Assembly: GCF_000733935.1 (NCBI RefSeq)
Contig: NZ_JPON01000001.1
Coordinates: 3,234,501 to 3,298,500, forward strand
Reading direction: 5' to 3'
Source of the DNA: Methylomarinum vadi
GTDB lineage: Bacteria; Pseudomonadota; Gammaproteobacteria; Methylococcales; Methylomonadaceae
DNA length: 64,000 nucleotides
A program made the position numbers and the translations under genes. A model generated the notes under the pieces. It had not been told where the DNA came from. It did not search any database and saw only the letters and a program-made list of their open reading frames with translations. Of this stretch, positions 20,456 to 27,536 are shown in pieces (the stretch's first letter is position 1; every line of letters starts with the position of its first letter).

Positions 20456-20672
20456 TTGGCCCAATAAAAGAGGACGAAGCATGGGTTAAACAAACATTTT
20501 CATTGCCTGAGAAGAATGTCCCATCATTTGGATTAGGAGTTGATATTGATAGCCACGCATCAAACATAGAGATTGCAAGTGATTCTCAAATCGCCAAAAG
20601 CATTTCAGCAATATTCGATTTAACTAAAGCTACTGAGTCAGAGGTGGTTACCTCCTTCATGGAGGAATAACT

Positions 20673-21308
20673 TTGAGCAGAAAACGAAAAAGTAAAAAAA
20701 GGCCAATCGGCACGGCCAGCAATAAGGAAAAAACTGCGTTAGATGCTCTTAAGGAAGTTAAAAAACTCCAAAATAGCTCTAAGCCAAAAGCTATAGAGGC
20801 TGTTACCCAAGCAGCACCTGGAAAAGTTGGAAAATCTATGGGCTCTAATGACCTATCGCAAGAAGACCCTACTGGTGGAAGTCTTCAATGGTATGAGAAA
20901 TTTCATGATGAAAAGATAAGTAATGTTGAGACACGCATAGGTGCACAAACGACATCGATGTTATATGAGATGAAGAGCGAGCTAGAGAAAAAAATCTCAG
21001 ATATTAGGGACTCTTCTAACAAGCATACTGTAACTATAATAGTCTCAATTGTTGTTGCCTTTATAATAGCATTTCTAGCGTTTTATTTTTCAGCACTTAG
21101 CTCGATTGAGAGTAATGTTAAATCTAGTATTTCGGATGGTCTAAATAAATTAGACAGCCAGATTATTGAATTAAGAAAAAAAGTTGAAATGAACCAGCGT
21201 GCGCAAGAAAACAAACCTAGTCAAAGTGTTATTGGCGAAAGCAAGAAGAGCGATGGCCTAACAAAACAAATTCAGCCGACGCCAAAAAGCAGCGCGCCTG
21301 GTTTGTGA
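20673..21308 (+). CDS. Unknown single-pass membrane protein with coiled coils
   Basis: 211 residues from TTG 20673, chosen because GGAGGA at 20661-20666 is well spaced and the upstream gene stops two bases before. A very basic N-terminus (SRKRKSKKRP) and low-complexity linker precede a helical segment around 75-116. One transmembrane helix covers about 119-143, then a second helical stretch (145-185, IESNVKSSISDGLNKLDSQI) and a polar tail. No enzyme motif. It is translationally coupled to the interrupted gene and is the only unbroken member of the cluster, although its promoter is now 1.4 kb further away or lost. Confidence 0.65.
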   Translation: MSRKRKSKKRPIGTASNKEKTALDALKEVKKLQNSSKPKAIEAVTQAAPGKVGKSMGSNDLSQEDPTGGSLQWYEKFHDEKISNVETRIGAQTTSMLYEMKSELEKKISDIRDSSNKHTVTIIVSIVVAFIIAFLAFYFSALSSIESNVKSSISDGLNKLDSQIIELRKKVEMNQRAQENKPSQSVIGESKKSDGLTKQIQPTPKSSAPGL

Positions 21309-21382
21309 CGTTAGCCATTCAGATAAAACTATAATCATCGTCATAAAAAGGACTAAGGAACTTTAGAATTAAGGAATCTAAA

Positions 21383-21426
21383 AATCTAAAGGGTCAAATC
21401 TAAAGGGTCACAAATCTAAAGGGTCA
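21383..21426 (+). repeat. Short direct repeats of AATCTAAAGGGTCA
   Basis: Three copies of a 14-base unit, at 21383-21396, 21397-21410 and 21413-21426. The last runs straight into leader copy A. The related TATCGAAAGGGTCA occurs twice before leader copy D (from about 23619), so this is the variable left boundary of the repeat family. Confidence 0.9.
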
Positions 21427-21531
21427 GACTCGATAGGTGGTTAATCCTTTTGATAATTTTGTGATTTTGCGCGCCATTTTATTGATGTTTTGCTAAGGTT
21501 CACTTGTCAAGTTTAGGTCAATAATGTAGGC
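21418..21531 (+). repeat. Leader repeat copy A
   Basis: About 114 bases running from AAAGGGTCAGACTCGATAGG to the ATG of a broken copy of the 354-residue gene. Conserved internal words are GATAATTTTGTGATTTTGCG, TTGATGTTTTGCTAAGG and CAATAATGTAGGC. This is the presumed promoter/leader of the gene family; five copies lie between 21.4 and 25.0 kb. Confidence 0.9.
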
Positions 21532-21743
21532 ATGAGCAATTACCAAATCATAATGCACGGCCACGCTTACCAAAGAGCGTTGGATTACCTGCGGACGCTG
21601 CAATCCGGCGCAACGATGCCCGGACAATATCTGAAACAACAGTTGCAATCGGAGGATATAAACCAGCTTTCCGCCGAGCGATTGCTCGAATGCCTGCTCA
21701 ATACCAAGCGTCCGCAGATTTTTGCGGAGAGGGCCGTAGGGCG
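21532..21743 (+). pseudogene. 5' fragment (copy A) of the 354-residue unknown gene
   Basis: Encodes about the first 70 residues of the protein found intact at 24980-26044 (MSNYQIIMHG... through KRPQIFAE) with several substitutions, then stops matching exactly where a group II intron 5' end begins. More diverged from the full copy than copy C is, so it is probably the older fragment. Confidence 0.85.
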
Positions 21744-21969
21744 GTGTGACTGGCATGGTAGTCAGCTAGCTGGTGAAAGTCCAGCCTTTGCCCTGTGAGA
21801 AAGGAAGACGTAGGCGAAAGCAAGGGTGTCCAAAGAAACTTCCGAAAGCTACCCAACAGGGAAACACGGTTATCGGGAGCCAATGCGGAATCTGAAAGAA
21901 GCTCTAGCCAAATCGGTCACCTAAACGAGAGTGAACCTTCGTAAGGCGACAACAAAGGGGTAAACATCG
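21744..21969 (+). mobile_element. 5' fragment of a group II intron (domain I)
   Basis: Begins with GTGTGAC at 21744-21750, the canonical intron 5' end, and continues with intron-like segments: GTAGTCAGCTAGCTGGTGAAAG, CAGGGAAACACGGTTATC and a purine-rich GAAC/GTAAGGCG stretch. Only about 226 bases remain before leader copy B; domains II-VI and the intron-encoded reverse transcriptase are missing. Assigned by eye from the conserved start and domain I style; a covariance-model search would settle it. Confidence 0.55.
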
Positions 21970-22103
21970 AAAGGGTCAGACTCGATAGGTGTTTAATTCT
22001 TCCGATAAATTTGTGATTTTGCGCGCCATTTTGTTGATGTTTTGCTAAGGTTGACCTGTCAAGTTAGGGCAATAATGTAGGCATGAGCAATTACCGAATC
22101 ATA
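21970..22103 (+). repeat. Leader repeat copy B with the first seven codons of the gene
   Basis: Same leader as copy A, reaching ATG 22083 and codons for MSNYRII, after which the sequence switches to the ACCCGTAAGGCGGAACC element. The fused frame ends at a TAA 28 codons after the ATG, so nothing functional is likely made. Confidence 0.88.
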
Positions 22104-22340
22104 ACCCGTAAGGCGGAACCATGGACGGGTTCCGCCGAAGATGGTGCAGAGGAACTTAATATTCATTAATCATCATGAGCAAGCAACCAAGAATATGTTA
22201 CAAAAGTCGCCGCTTGGTTTATGGTCAATGGTTGATTTTTGGATTGGCGGATCACCCTGGCGGGCATCCGCCCTATCGTAGAGGAACCTCGTCGAAGGGG
22301 GCATATATGGTCCGTCCCGTATTGCAATGAAAATGAAATC
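22104..22340. repeat. REP-like two-hairpin element, copy 1
   Basis: Begins ACCCGTAAGGCGGAACC. Hairpin one pairs GGCGGAACC (22112-22120) with GGTTCCGCC (22128-22136). Hairpin two pairs GGCGGAT (22246-22252) with ATCCGCC (22266-22272). A near-identical copy lies exactly 2530 bases to the right, and a diverged one at 23737. Confidence 0.85.
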
Positions 22341-22449
22341 GAAAGATTCGATAGGTGTTTAATTCTTCCGATAATTTTGTGATTTTGCGCGCTTTTTTAT
22401 TGATGCTCTGCTAAGGTTCACCAAACAAGTTCAGATCAATAAGTCAAGC
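22341..22449 (+). repeat. Leader repeat copy C
   Basis: Leader of the copy C gene fragment. It begins GAAAGATTCGATAGGTG instead of AAAGGGTCAGACTCGATAGG, a variant shared only with copy E. Confidence 0.88.
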
Positions 22450-22959
22450 ATGAGCAATTACCAAATCATAATGCACGGTCGGGCTTACCAAAGAGCGTCG
22501 GATTACCTGGGAGCGTTGCAATCCCGCGCAACAAAGCCCGGACAATATCTGAAACAACAATTGCAATCGGAGGATATAAGCCGGCTTTCCATCGATCGAT
22601 TGCTCGAATGCCTGCTCAACAGCAAACGTCCGCAGATTTTCGCGGAGAGTGCCGTGCATGGCGGCGGGGAGGACTGGAATCGTGACGAACTCAAGCTGTT
22701 AGGCGATATCGGCGTCGCCGTGCCGGTGACGGTTTACGATAACGGCAAGCATCATGCTCCGGAGGTTCATGCCACGCCATTTTCTGCCCATTTGCTGTTT
22801 TCGGCCGGGGCGCTATTACGCAACGGCAGGGGGCTGAGGCCTGTCGATTGGGATGTGGTCGGCAAGGACGGAGAAATCGATCGCGAACGTTATTACCAAT
22901 TGTATCTTTGCCGGCTACTGCCTTTGCTGTTGCATGCCGACGCGGTTGCCGGCGCTGCC
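22450..22959 (+). pseudogene. 5' half (copy C) of the 354-residue unknown gene
   Basis: Encodes about 170 residues almost identical to the N-terminal half of the intact copy at 24980. Homology ends abruptly after GGCGCTGCC at 22959; the frame then runs 13 more codons into the left end of the RAYT element and stops at 22998. The lost 3' half is not found on the far side of the RAYT element, so this was not a simple insertion. Confidence 0.88.
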
Positions 22960-22978
22960 AACGCGATAACGTGCGCAA

Positions 22979-23598
22979 ATAGGATGTGCCGACGTTAGGA
23001 GGCGCATCGTTCGGGTATAAAATGACGCCATGACCGACTACCGCCGATTTTATATTCCTAAAGCCACCTGGTTTTTCACCGTCAATCTTGCCGAGCGGAA
23101 AAACAACCGTCTGTTAGTCGAAAAGATTAACGAATTACGCGATGCCTTTAGATATGTAAAGAAGCAAAAGCCCTTTCGAATAAATGCGATAGTCGTCATG
23201 CCCGATCATTTACATTGCATTTGGACATTACCGCAAGACGATGATGATTATTCGACCCGATGGAGAATGTTGAAAGGACGGTTTTCCCGGTCAATCGCCC
23301 CTGGTGAAAGAGTTTCGAAAAGTCGGCAAAAACGCCGTGAACGTGGTATATGGCAGCGTCGATTTTGGGCACATTTAATCACAGACCAAGATGATTTTAA
23401 TCGGCATTTCGATTATATTCATTGGAATCCGGTGAAGCACAACAAAGTAGCAAGAGTGGCGGATTGGCCGTATTCGAGTTTCCACCGTTATGTCAAACAA
23501 GGCATTTATTCAAAGAATTGGGGAACTGACGAGCGATTTGAAATTGAAGATGTTGAGTAACGCGAACGATGCGCTTCACGTTGTTCAGCACATCCTAT
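22979..23598 (+). mobile_element. RAYT element bounded by inverted REP sequences
   Basis: The left end has ATAGGATGTGC (22979-22989) and GCGCATCGTTCG (23002-23013). The right end has their reverse complements in mirror order: CGAACGATGCGC (23563-23574) and GCACATCCTAT (23588-23598). The enclosed gene is a REP-associated tyrosine transposase. No target duplication is expected for this mechanism. Confidence 0.85.
23030..23560 (+). CDS. REP-associated tyrosine transposase (RAYT, Y1/HUH type)
   Basis: 176 residues. Single-strand nuclease of the IS200/IS605-like Y1 superfamily that acts on REP hairpins. The HUH metal motif is MPDHLHCIW (about residues 63-71), the catalytic tyrosine lies in HFDYIHWNPVKHN (about 126-138), and the family's RRFWAHLI segment comes before it. 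Starts MTDYRRFYIP, a typical RAYT N-terminus. Complete and probably functional. REP-like sequences sharing its terminal word GAAGCGCATCGTTCGCG occur at 24379-24436, a plausible substrate. Confidence 0.92.
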   Translation: MTDYRRFYIPKATWFFTVNLAERKNNRLLVEKINELRDAFRYVKKQKPFRINAIVVMPDHLHCIWTLPQDDDDYSTRWRMLKGRFSRSIAPGERVSKSRQKRRERGIWQRRFWAHLITDQDDFNRHFDYIHWNPVKHNKVARVADWPYSSFHRYVKQGIYSKNWGTDERFEIEDVE

Positions 23599-23637
23599 GG
23601 CCCTGGGAAACTGCGCTGTATCGAAAGGGTCATGTAT

Positions 23638-23736
23638 CGAAAGGGTCAGACTCGATAGATGTTTAATTCTTCCGATAAATTTGTGATTTTGCGAGCCATT
23701 TTGTTGATGTTTTGCTAAGGTTCACCAAACAAGTTA
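23638..23736 (+). repeat. Leader repeat copy D, truncated
   Basis: Matches the leader as far as CACCAAACAAGTT and then switches into the second REP-like element before reaching the start codon. Two short TATCGAAAGGGTCA units precede or open it. Confidence 0.85.
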
Positions 23737-23870
23737 ACCCGTAAGGCGGAACCGGTTAACCGAGTTTCGCCGGATGAGAATGACGGTAAATGTTATTTTT
23801 TTCGTGATTTCCTTATTTGGCGGATCACCCTGCGGGCATCCGCCCGATCGATTAGGAACTGTTCGTTCAA
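23737..23870. repeat. REP-like two-hairpin element, copy 2 (diverged)
   Basis: Starts ACCCGTAAGGCGGAACC like copies 1 and 3 and ends with the same GGCGGAT/ATCCGCC hairpin (23819-23825 with 23838-23844). The interior is shorter and diverged, showing an older relative of the 22104 and 24634 elements. Confidence 0.75.
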
Positions 23871-23910
23871 AAAATATTGTCTTTAATGATAAGTCTCGTG
23901 TATAAGACCA

Positions 23911-23988
23911 GTAGCCCGTAGGAAGCCCGGCGGAATGCGGGGTGATGTCACGACATCCTGGATTTCGCTGCGCTGCATCCAGGCTACG
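23911..23988. repeat. REP-like palindromic element, second type
   Basis: Outer GTAGCC...GGCTAC pairs enclose an inner hairpin CCTGGAT/ATCCAGG over a GC-rich loop. Different in sequence from the ACCCGTAAGG elements and from the RAYT ends. Confidence 0.6.
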
Positions 23989-24061
23989 ACTCTGAAATTT
24001 ATTGAGTATCTGCCAAGGTCATCCGAACAGGGCATTATGCAATTTGAACACGAGCAAAGAT

Positions 24062-24382
24062 ATGAGTATAAATATTGATCATTTATCCGAGGAGCAATTG
24101 ATTGAGTTGAATCATAGGATCGTTGAAAGACTCAAGTTTCTTGAGTCTATGCACACTCATAATGAAATGATGCAGTTCAATCCTGGAGAGCAAGTTAGCT
24201 TTGAGCCACCTGGTCGAAGTAGACAGGTGGGTACGCTCGTTAAGTACAATAAGAAAACAGTCACGGTAATTACCGAGTCAGGTCAAAGATGGAACGTATC
24301 GCCACATTTGCTAAGCAAAATTAAGAACGTAAAACAAAAGAGCAAAAAATCAGGTAATGTGATTAACTTGCCCAGCTCGTAG
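24062..24382 (+). CDS. Small conserved hypothetical protein
   Basis: 106 residues from ATG 24062 (MSINIDHLSEEQL); an upstream in-frame start at 24002 adds 20 residues of non-family look. The N-terminal half is a helix pair (LSEEQLIELNHRIVERLKFLESMH). The C-terminal half is a small beta barrel with FNPGEQVSFEPPGRSRQVGTLVKYNKKTVTVITESGQRWNVSP, reminiscent of KOW/SH3-like nucleic-acid-binding folds. The function is unknown. It sits inside the repeat island but its base composition is ordinary. A REP-like hairpin overlaps its 3' end. Confidence 0.75.
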   Translation: MSINIDHLSEEQLIELNHRIVERLKFLESMHTHNEMMQFNPGEQVSFEPPGRSRQVGTLVKYNKKTVTVITESGQRWNVSPHLLSKIKNVKQKSKKSGNVINLPSS

Positions 24383-24436
24383 GATGAACGGAGTGAAGCG
24401 CATCGTTCGCGAAGTGATGCGCTTCGTTCCTTAGCG
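24379..24436. repeat. REP hairpin related to the RAYT ends
   Basis: GAAGCGCATC (24395-24404) and GATGCGCTTC (24416-24425) form a perfect ten-base stem over an 11-base loop. The word GTAGGATGAACGGAGTGAAGCG before it resembles the RAYT right end. It begins inside the last codons of the 106-residue gene. Confidence 0.75.
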
Positions 24437-24633
24437 CATATATGGACTTCTCCCCAATTGCAAGCCAAGAATGGTCAAAATGATGTTCCAACAGAGATCG
24501 AGATTGCCGCCATATATCCGGTCTCTTGGTGAAGGTGTTCATTGGCCTTCGGACCCTGATGAAGCTATCCGCATGCTTTTTCCTCTATCATCCTAACGGT
24601 TTCTTAAGAGCCTATGCGCTGAGCGGGATTGAA

Positions 24634-25489
24634 ACCCGTAAGGCGGAACCATGGACGGGTTCCGCCGAAGATGGTGCAGAGGAACTTAATATTCATTAAT
24701 CATCATGAGCAAGCAACCAAGAATATGTCACAAAAGTCGCCGCTTGGTTTATGGTCAATGGTTGATGTTTGGATTGGCGGATCACCCTGGCGGGCATCCG
24801 CCCTACCGTAGAGGAACCTCGTCGAAGGGGGCATATATGGTCCGTCCCGTATTGCAATGAAAATGAAATCGAAAGATTCGATAGGTGTTTAATTCTTCCG
24901 ATAATTTTGTGATTTTGCGCGCTTTTTTATTGATGCTCTGCTAAGGTTCACCTGTCAAGTTTAGGTCAATAATGTAGGCATGAGCAATTACCAAATCATA
25001 ATGCACGGTCGGGCTTACCAAAGAGCGTCGGATTACCTGGGAGCGTTGCAATCCCGCGCAACAAAGCCCGGACAATATCTGAAACAACAATTGCAATCGG
25101 AGGATATGAACCAGCTTTCCATCGATCGATTGCTCGAATGCCTGCTCAACAGCAAACGTCCGCAGATTTTCGCGGAGAGTGCCGTGCATGGCGGCGGGGA
25201 GGACTGGAATCGTGACGAACTCAAGCTGTTAGGGGATATCGGCGTCGCCGTGCCGGTGACGGTTTACGATAACGGCAAGCATCATGCTCCGGAGGTTCAT
25301 GCCACGCCATTTTCTGCCCATTTGCTGTTTTCGGCCGGGGCGCTATTACGCAACGGCAAGGGACAGACGCCCGTCGATTGGGATGTGGTTGGCAAGGACG
25401 GGGAAATCGATCGCGAACGTTATTACCAATTGTATCTTTGCCGGCTACTGCCTTTGCTATTGTATGCCGACGCGGTTGCCGGCGCTGCC
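24634..25489 (+). repeat. Segmental duplication, right copy
   Basis: Partner of 22104-22959 at an offset of 2530 bases. Includes the third ACCCGTAAGG element (24634-24870), leader copy E and the first 510 bases of the intact gene. Before it, 24437-24633 holds no frame I can recognise. Confidence 0.9.
24871..24979 (+). repeat. Leader repeat copy E (serves the intact gene)
   Basis: About 109 bases ending at ATG 24980. Because all copies keep this leader next to an ATG, it is likely to carry the promoter and translation signals. No standard Shine-Dalgarno word sits directly before the ATG (TCAATAATGTAGGC), which is odd for a highly conserved leader. Confidence 0.88.
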
Positions 25490-26044
25490 GGTCACAAGGC
25501 TTTGGTTACCGTCCCGGGGCTTGGTTGCGGCCAATTCGCCGGAAGGTTCATAGGGGCGTTGGGTGATGTGTTGAAAGCGACACTGCAGCGATTGTTGACC
25601 GAGCACGGCGGACGCTTGAGCAATATCCGGGTGGTTTATTTCGACCCCTACAACGAATGTCAAAACCAGCGCATCGAGATTGGCCATATCGTGTTTATGG
25701 TCCGCCCTTTGACTCAAGGCAACCAAGATAAACCTCAACTATGCCGCCCTGAAATCTACCAGGAATCGGGCGACGACTTCCGCGAATTCATGCTTTTCAG
25801 TATCGTCGCCTGGGACCATGTTTCCTGGCCGGGAAACGACTTTTATGCCGGATCGCGGGCAACAGACGATGGCGTTAAAGCCGCCGCCACCGATTCCATG
25901 AAAGCGATGACCGGGGTGACGGGAAAATATAACGCCGAACGGACCGTCTATGAGCCACCAAAACCCTACCGGAATTGGGAACAGGTTGTATTGGATAACG
26001 GTTTAAAATTCGAGCTGGCGGGGCGATTTAACGTCCTATCGTAA
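24980..26044 (+). CDS. 354-residue protein of unknown function, possibly macro-domain-like
   Basis: The only complete copy of the repeated gene. The N-terminal ~75 residues are helical (MHGRAYQRASDYLGALQ). The middle has a ALVTVPGLGCGQFAGRFIG segment followed by an amphipathic helix and NIRVVYFDPYNE, an order like the glycine-rich loop, helix and final strand of macro (ADP-ribose-binding) domains. Near the C-terminus is GNDFYAGSRATDDGV, which could supply a second nucleotide loop. No signal peptide or membrane segment. The macro suggestion is my inference by eye. Multiple decayed copies beside it show repeated duplication of this locus. Confidence 0.6.
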   Translation: MSNYQIIMHGRAYQRASDYLGALQSRATKPGQYLKQQLQSEDMNQLSIDRLLECLLNSKRPQIFAESAVHGGGEDWNRDELKLLGDIGVAVPVTVYDNGKHHAPEVHATPFSAHLLFSAGALLRNGKGQTPVDWDVVGKDGEIDRERYYQLYLCRLLPLLLYADAVAGAAGHKALVTVPGLGCGQFAGRFIGALGDVLKATLQRLLTEHGGRLSNIRVVYFDPYNECQNQRIEIGHIVFMVRPLTQGNQDKPQLCRPEIYQESGDDFREFMLFSIVAWDHVSWPGNDFYAGSRATDDGVKAAATDSMKAMTGVTGKYNAERTVYEPPKPYRNWEQVVLDNGLKFELAGRFNVLS

Positions 26045-26128
26045 CGGTTGCTTTCGGGGTGAGGTGAATTTTAAAAGTCAACCGTCCGCGTTAGTTTGAT
26101 TATTTAGATTTATGTCCTATCACAAGGG

Positions 26129-26188
26129 GCGATCGCCAACTCGCACCCGCTGGCGGCTCTGGCCGGATTCGAGGCCCTTGAACGAGGC
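26129..26188 (+). pseudogene. 20-codon remnant of a second gamma-glutamyltransferase gene
   Basis: One frame reads AIANSHPLAALAGFEALERG, matching the mature N-terminus of the intact ggt at 27537 (AIASAHPLATLAGFEILEQG) at 15 of 20 residues. Similarity stops on both sides. The rest of 26045-26395 (351 bases between the island gene and ppk2) shows no other recognisable feature. Confidence 0.75.
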
Positions 26189-26395
26189 GTCTGGTGTTTT
26201 GTGTGAAACCTTCTTTATATTCTGAAGAATTGGAAACCGAAAATTTCCGTTGCCGTTTTTTCTGTGAACATGGTGATTTCTCAAGAGGCCGGTAGCCCGG
26301 GCTTTATACGGTTCTCTGTTTTGTTCGTTGGCCTTGCCCAGAAGCAGGGCAATCAAGTTCACAATGAAATCAGTTCGTTGAGTGCCGAGCTGTAT

Positions 26396-27283
26396 TCAAG
26401 TTATTTGCTTTTTTTTATCTTTTTTGTGCTTCTTGCCGTTTGCTTTCACTTCTTCCCCTGCGATGATTTCATGATATTTCTTTTTGATTTGTTCGATGTC
26501 GACCGACGGTTCTGGGAATTTCATGTGCAGCGATTCCAGCGTTTCCACTACGATTTTGGAGATGGCGAGATTTCGAAACCATTTGTGGTTGGACGGAATA
26601 ACAAACCATGGCGCGTAGTCGGTGCTGCACTTGCTTAAGGCGTCTTCAAAAGCTTCGGTATAACTATCCCAGAACGGGCGTTCGGCATAGTCGCTTTCGC
26701 TGATTTTCCAGTGTCGAGACTTGTCGGTAATGCGTTGTTTGAAACGTTCAAGCTGTTCGTCGGAATCGATATGCAGGTAAAACTTCAGAATATGGGTGCC
26801 GTTGTCGTACAACATTTTCTCGAAATTATTGATATGTTCATAACGTTGGGACCAAACGTTCTTGGGCACCATATTATGCACGCGCTGAACCAGCACGTCT
26901 TCGTAATGCGAACGGTTGAAAATGGCGACTTGTCCTTTTGCCGGAGTGTGCTGGTGATAACGCCAGAGGAAATCGTGAGCGGCTTCTTCTGAGGAAGGCA
27001 CTTTAAATCCGGTCACGGTACAGCCCTGCTAGTTCATTGAGCTCAATACATGATTGATAGTGCCGTCTTTTCCTGAGGCATCTCGCCCTTGCAAGCAAAT
27101 GAGCAACGATCTTTTGCCTTCGGCATACATCAAATACTGGTAATCATACATATATTGGCTAAGAGCCTGGATTTCGGGCAGGGCGTGTTTATGGGATTCA
27201 TGTTTGTCCGTGAAACTGGCATCAATCTTGTCGAGTTTGACTTGATTACCAGGTTCCACGCGGAATTTGTTGATGTAATTCAT
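26396..27283 (-). pseudogene. ppk2: Polyphosphate kinase 2, interrupted by an in-frame amber codon
   Basis: PPK2 uses polyphosphate to phosphorylate nucleotides. The frame from ATG 27283 to 26396 would give about 295 residues, normal length, but TAG at 27029-27031 falls after SSMN, where relatives continue with Pro then QGC. Both halves keep their motifs: Walker A GRDASGKDG before the stop; VPSSEEAAHDFLWRYHQH, IFNRSHYEDVLVQRVHN and the lid region (FKQRITDKSRHWKISESDY) after it. No other lesion is seen, so the change is recent, a read error or read through. An internal ATG/GTG restart after the stop could give only the half without the P-loop. C-terminus is lysine-rich. Confidence 0.85.
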
Positions 27284-27536
27284 AGATCGCTCCTAGTGAA
27301 TTGAAATCATGGTGTGCGGGTCCGAAAGAAAAAATAGCGCATGAAACTGTCTACCGTCACCGAATACCCCATCTACTATGTTGTGCTGGCGATTTCAACT
27401 TCAACATGCAGAACCGGTTTTTTAAAAGCTATTTAAACATAAAGACGGCCATTGACGAGTCTGTTTATCTGTTAGTTGAACTGCGCTGCTTTATCGGTGA
27501 AGATTATGCAAATTTCTGAATGACAAGGCTCTCGAC

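Larger units (their letters stand above)
18574..20670 (+). pseudogene. Unknown gene split by an IS256-family element
   Basis: The 5' part is 18574-19072 and the 3' part is 20465-20670. Removing the element and one copy of the 9-bp target duplication restores a single open frame of about 234 residues: 166 ending in LTVGP joined to 68 starting IKEDEAW. RBS AGGAAC precedes ATG 18574. The product is soluble with no clear catalytic motif. The segment SNIERLGVRHISIF is reminiscent of the widespread TIGR04255 family, a weak guess. Second gene of the AT-rich cluster, 56 bases after the first and two bases before the third. Confidence 0.8.
22104..22959 (+). repeat. Segmental duplication, left copy
   Basis: Near-identical to 24634-25489 at a constant offset of 2530 bases, with no net length change. 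It spans the REP-like element, leader copy C and the first 510 bases of the gene. Divergence is concentrated just before the ATG (CACCAAACAAGTTCAGATC here, CACCTGTCAAGTTTAGGTC at right), hinting at gene conversion or mosaic origin. Confidence 0.9.

Noticed and set aside
21418..24979. Repeated ~110-base units considered as a CRISPR-like array
   Set aside because: Spacing is irregular (0.4-1.3 kb), each unit ends at or near an ATG of the same gene, and no cas gene is present.
27029..27031. Recoding of the ppk2 TAG as pyrrolysine
   Set aside because: No pyl genes are in view, the PPK2 family has proline or similar here, and the position is not catalytic.
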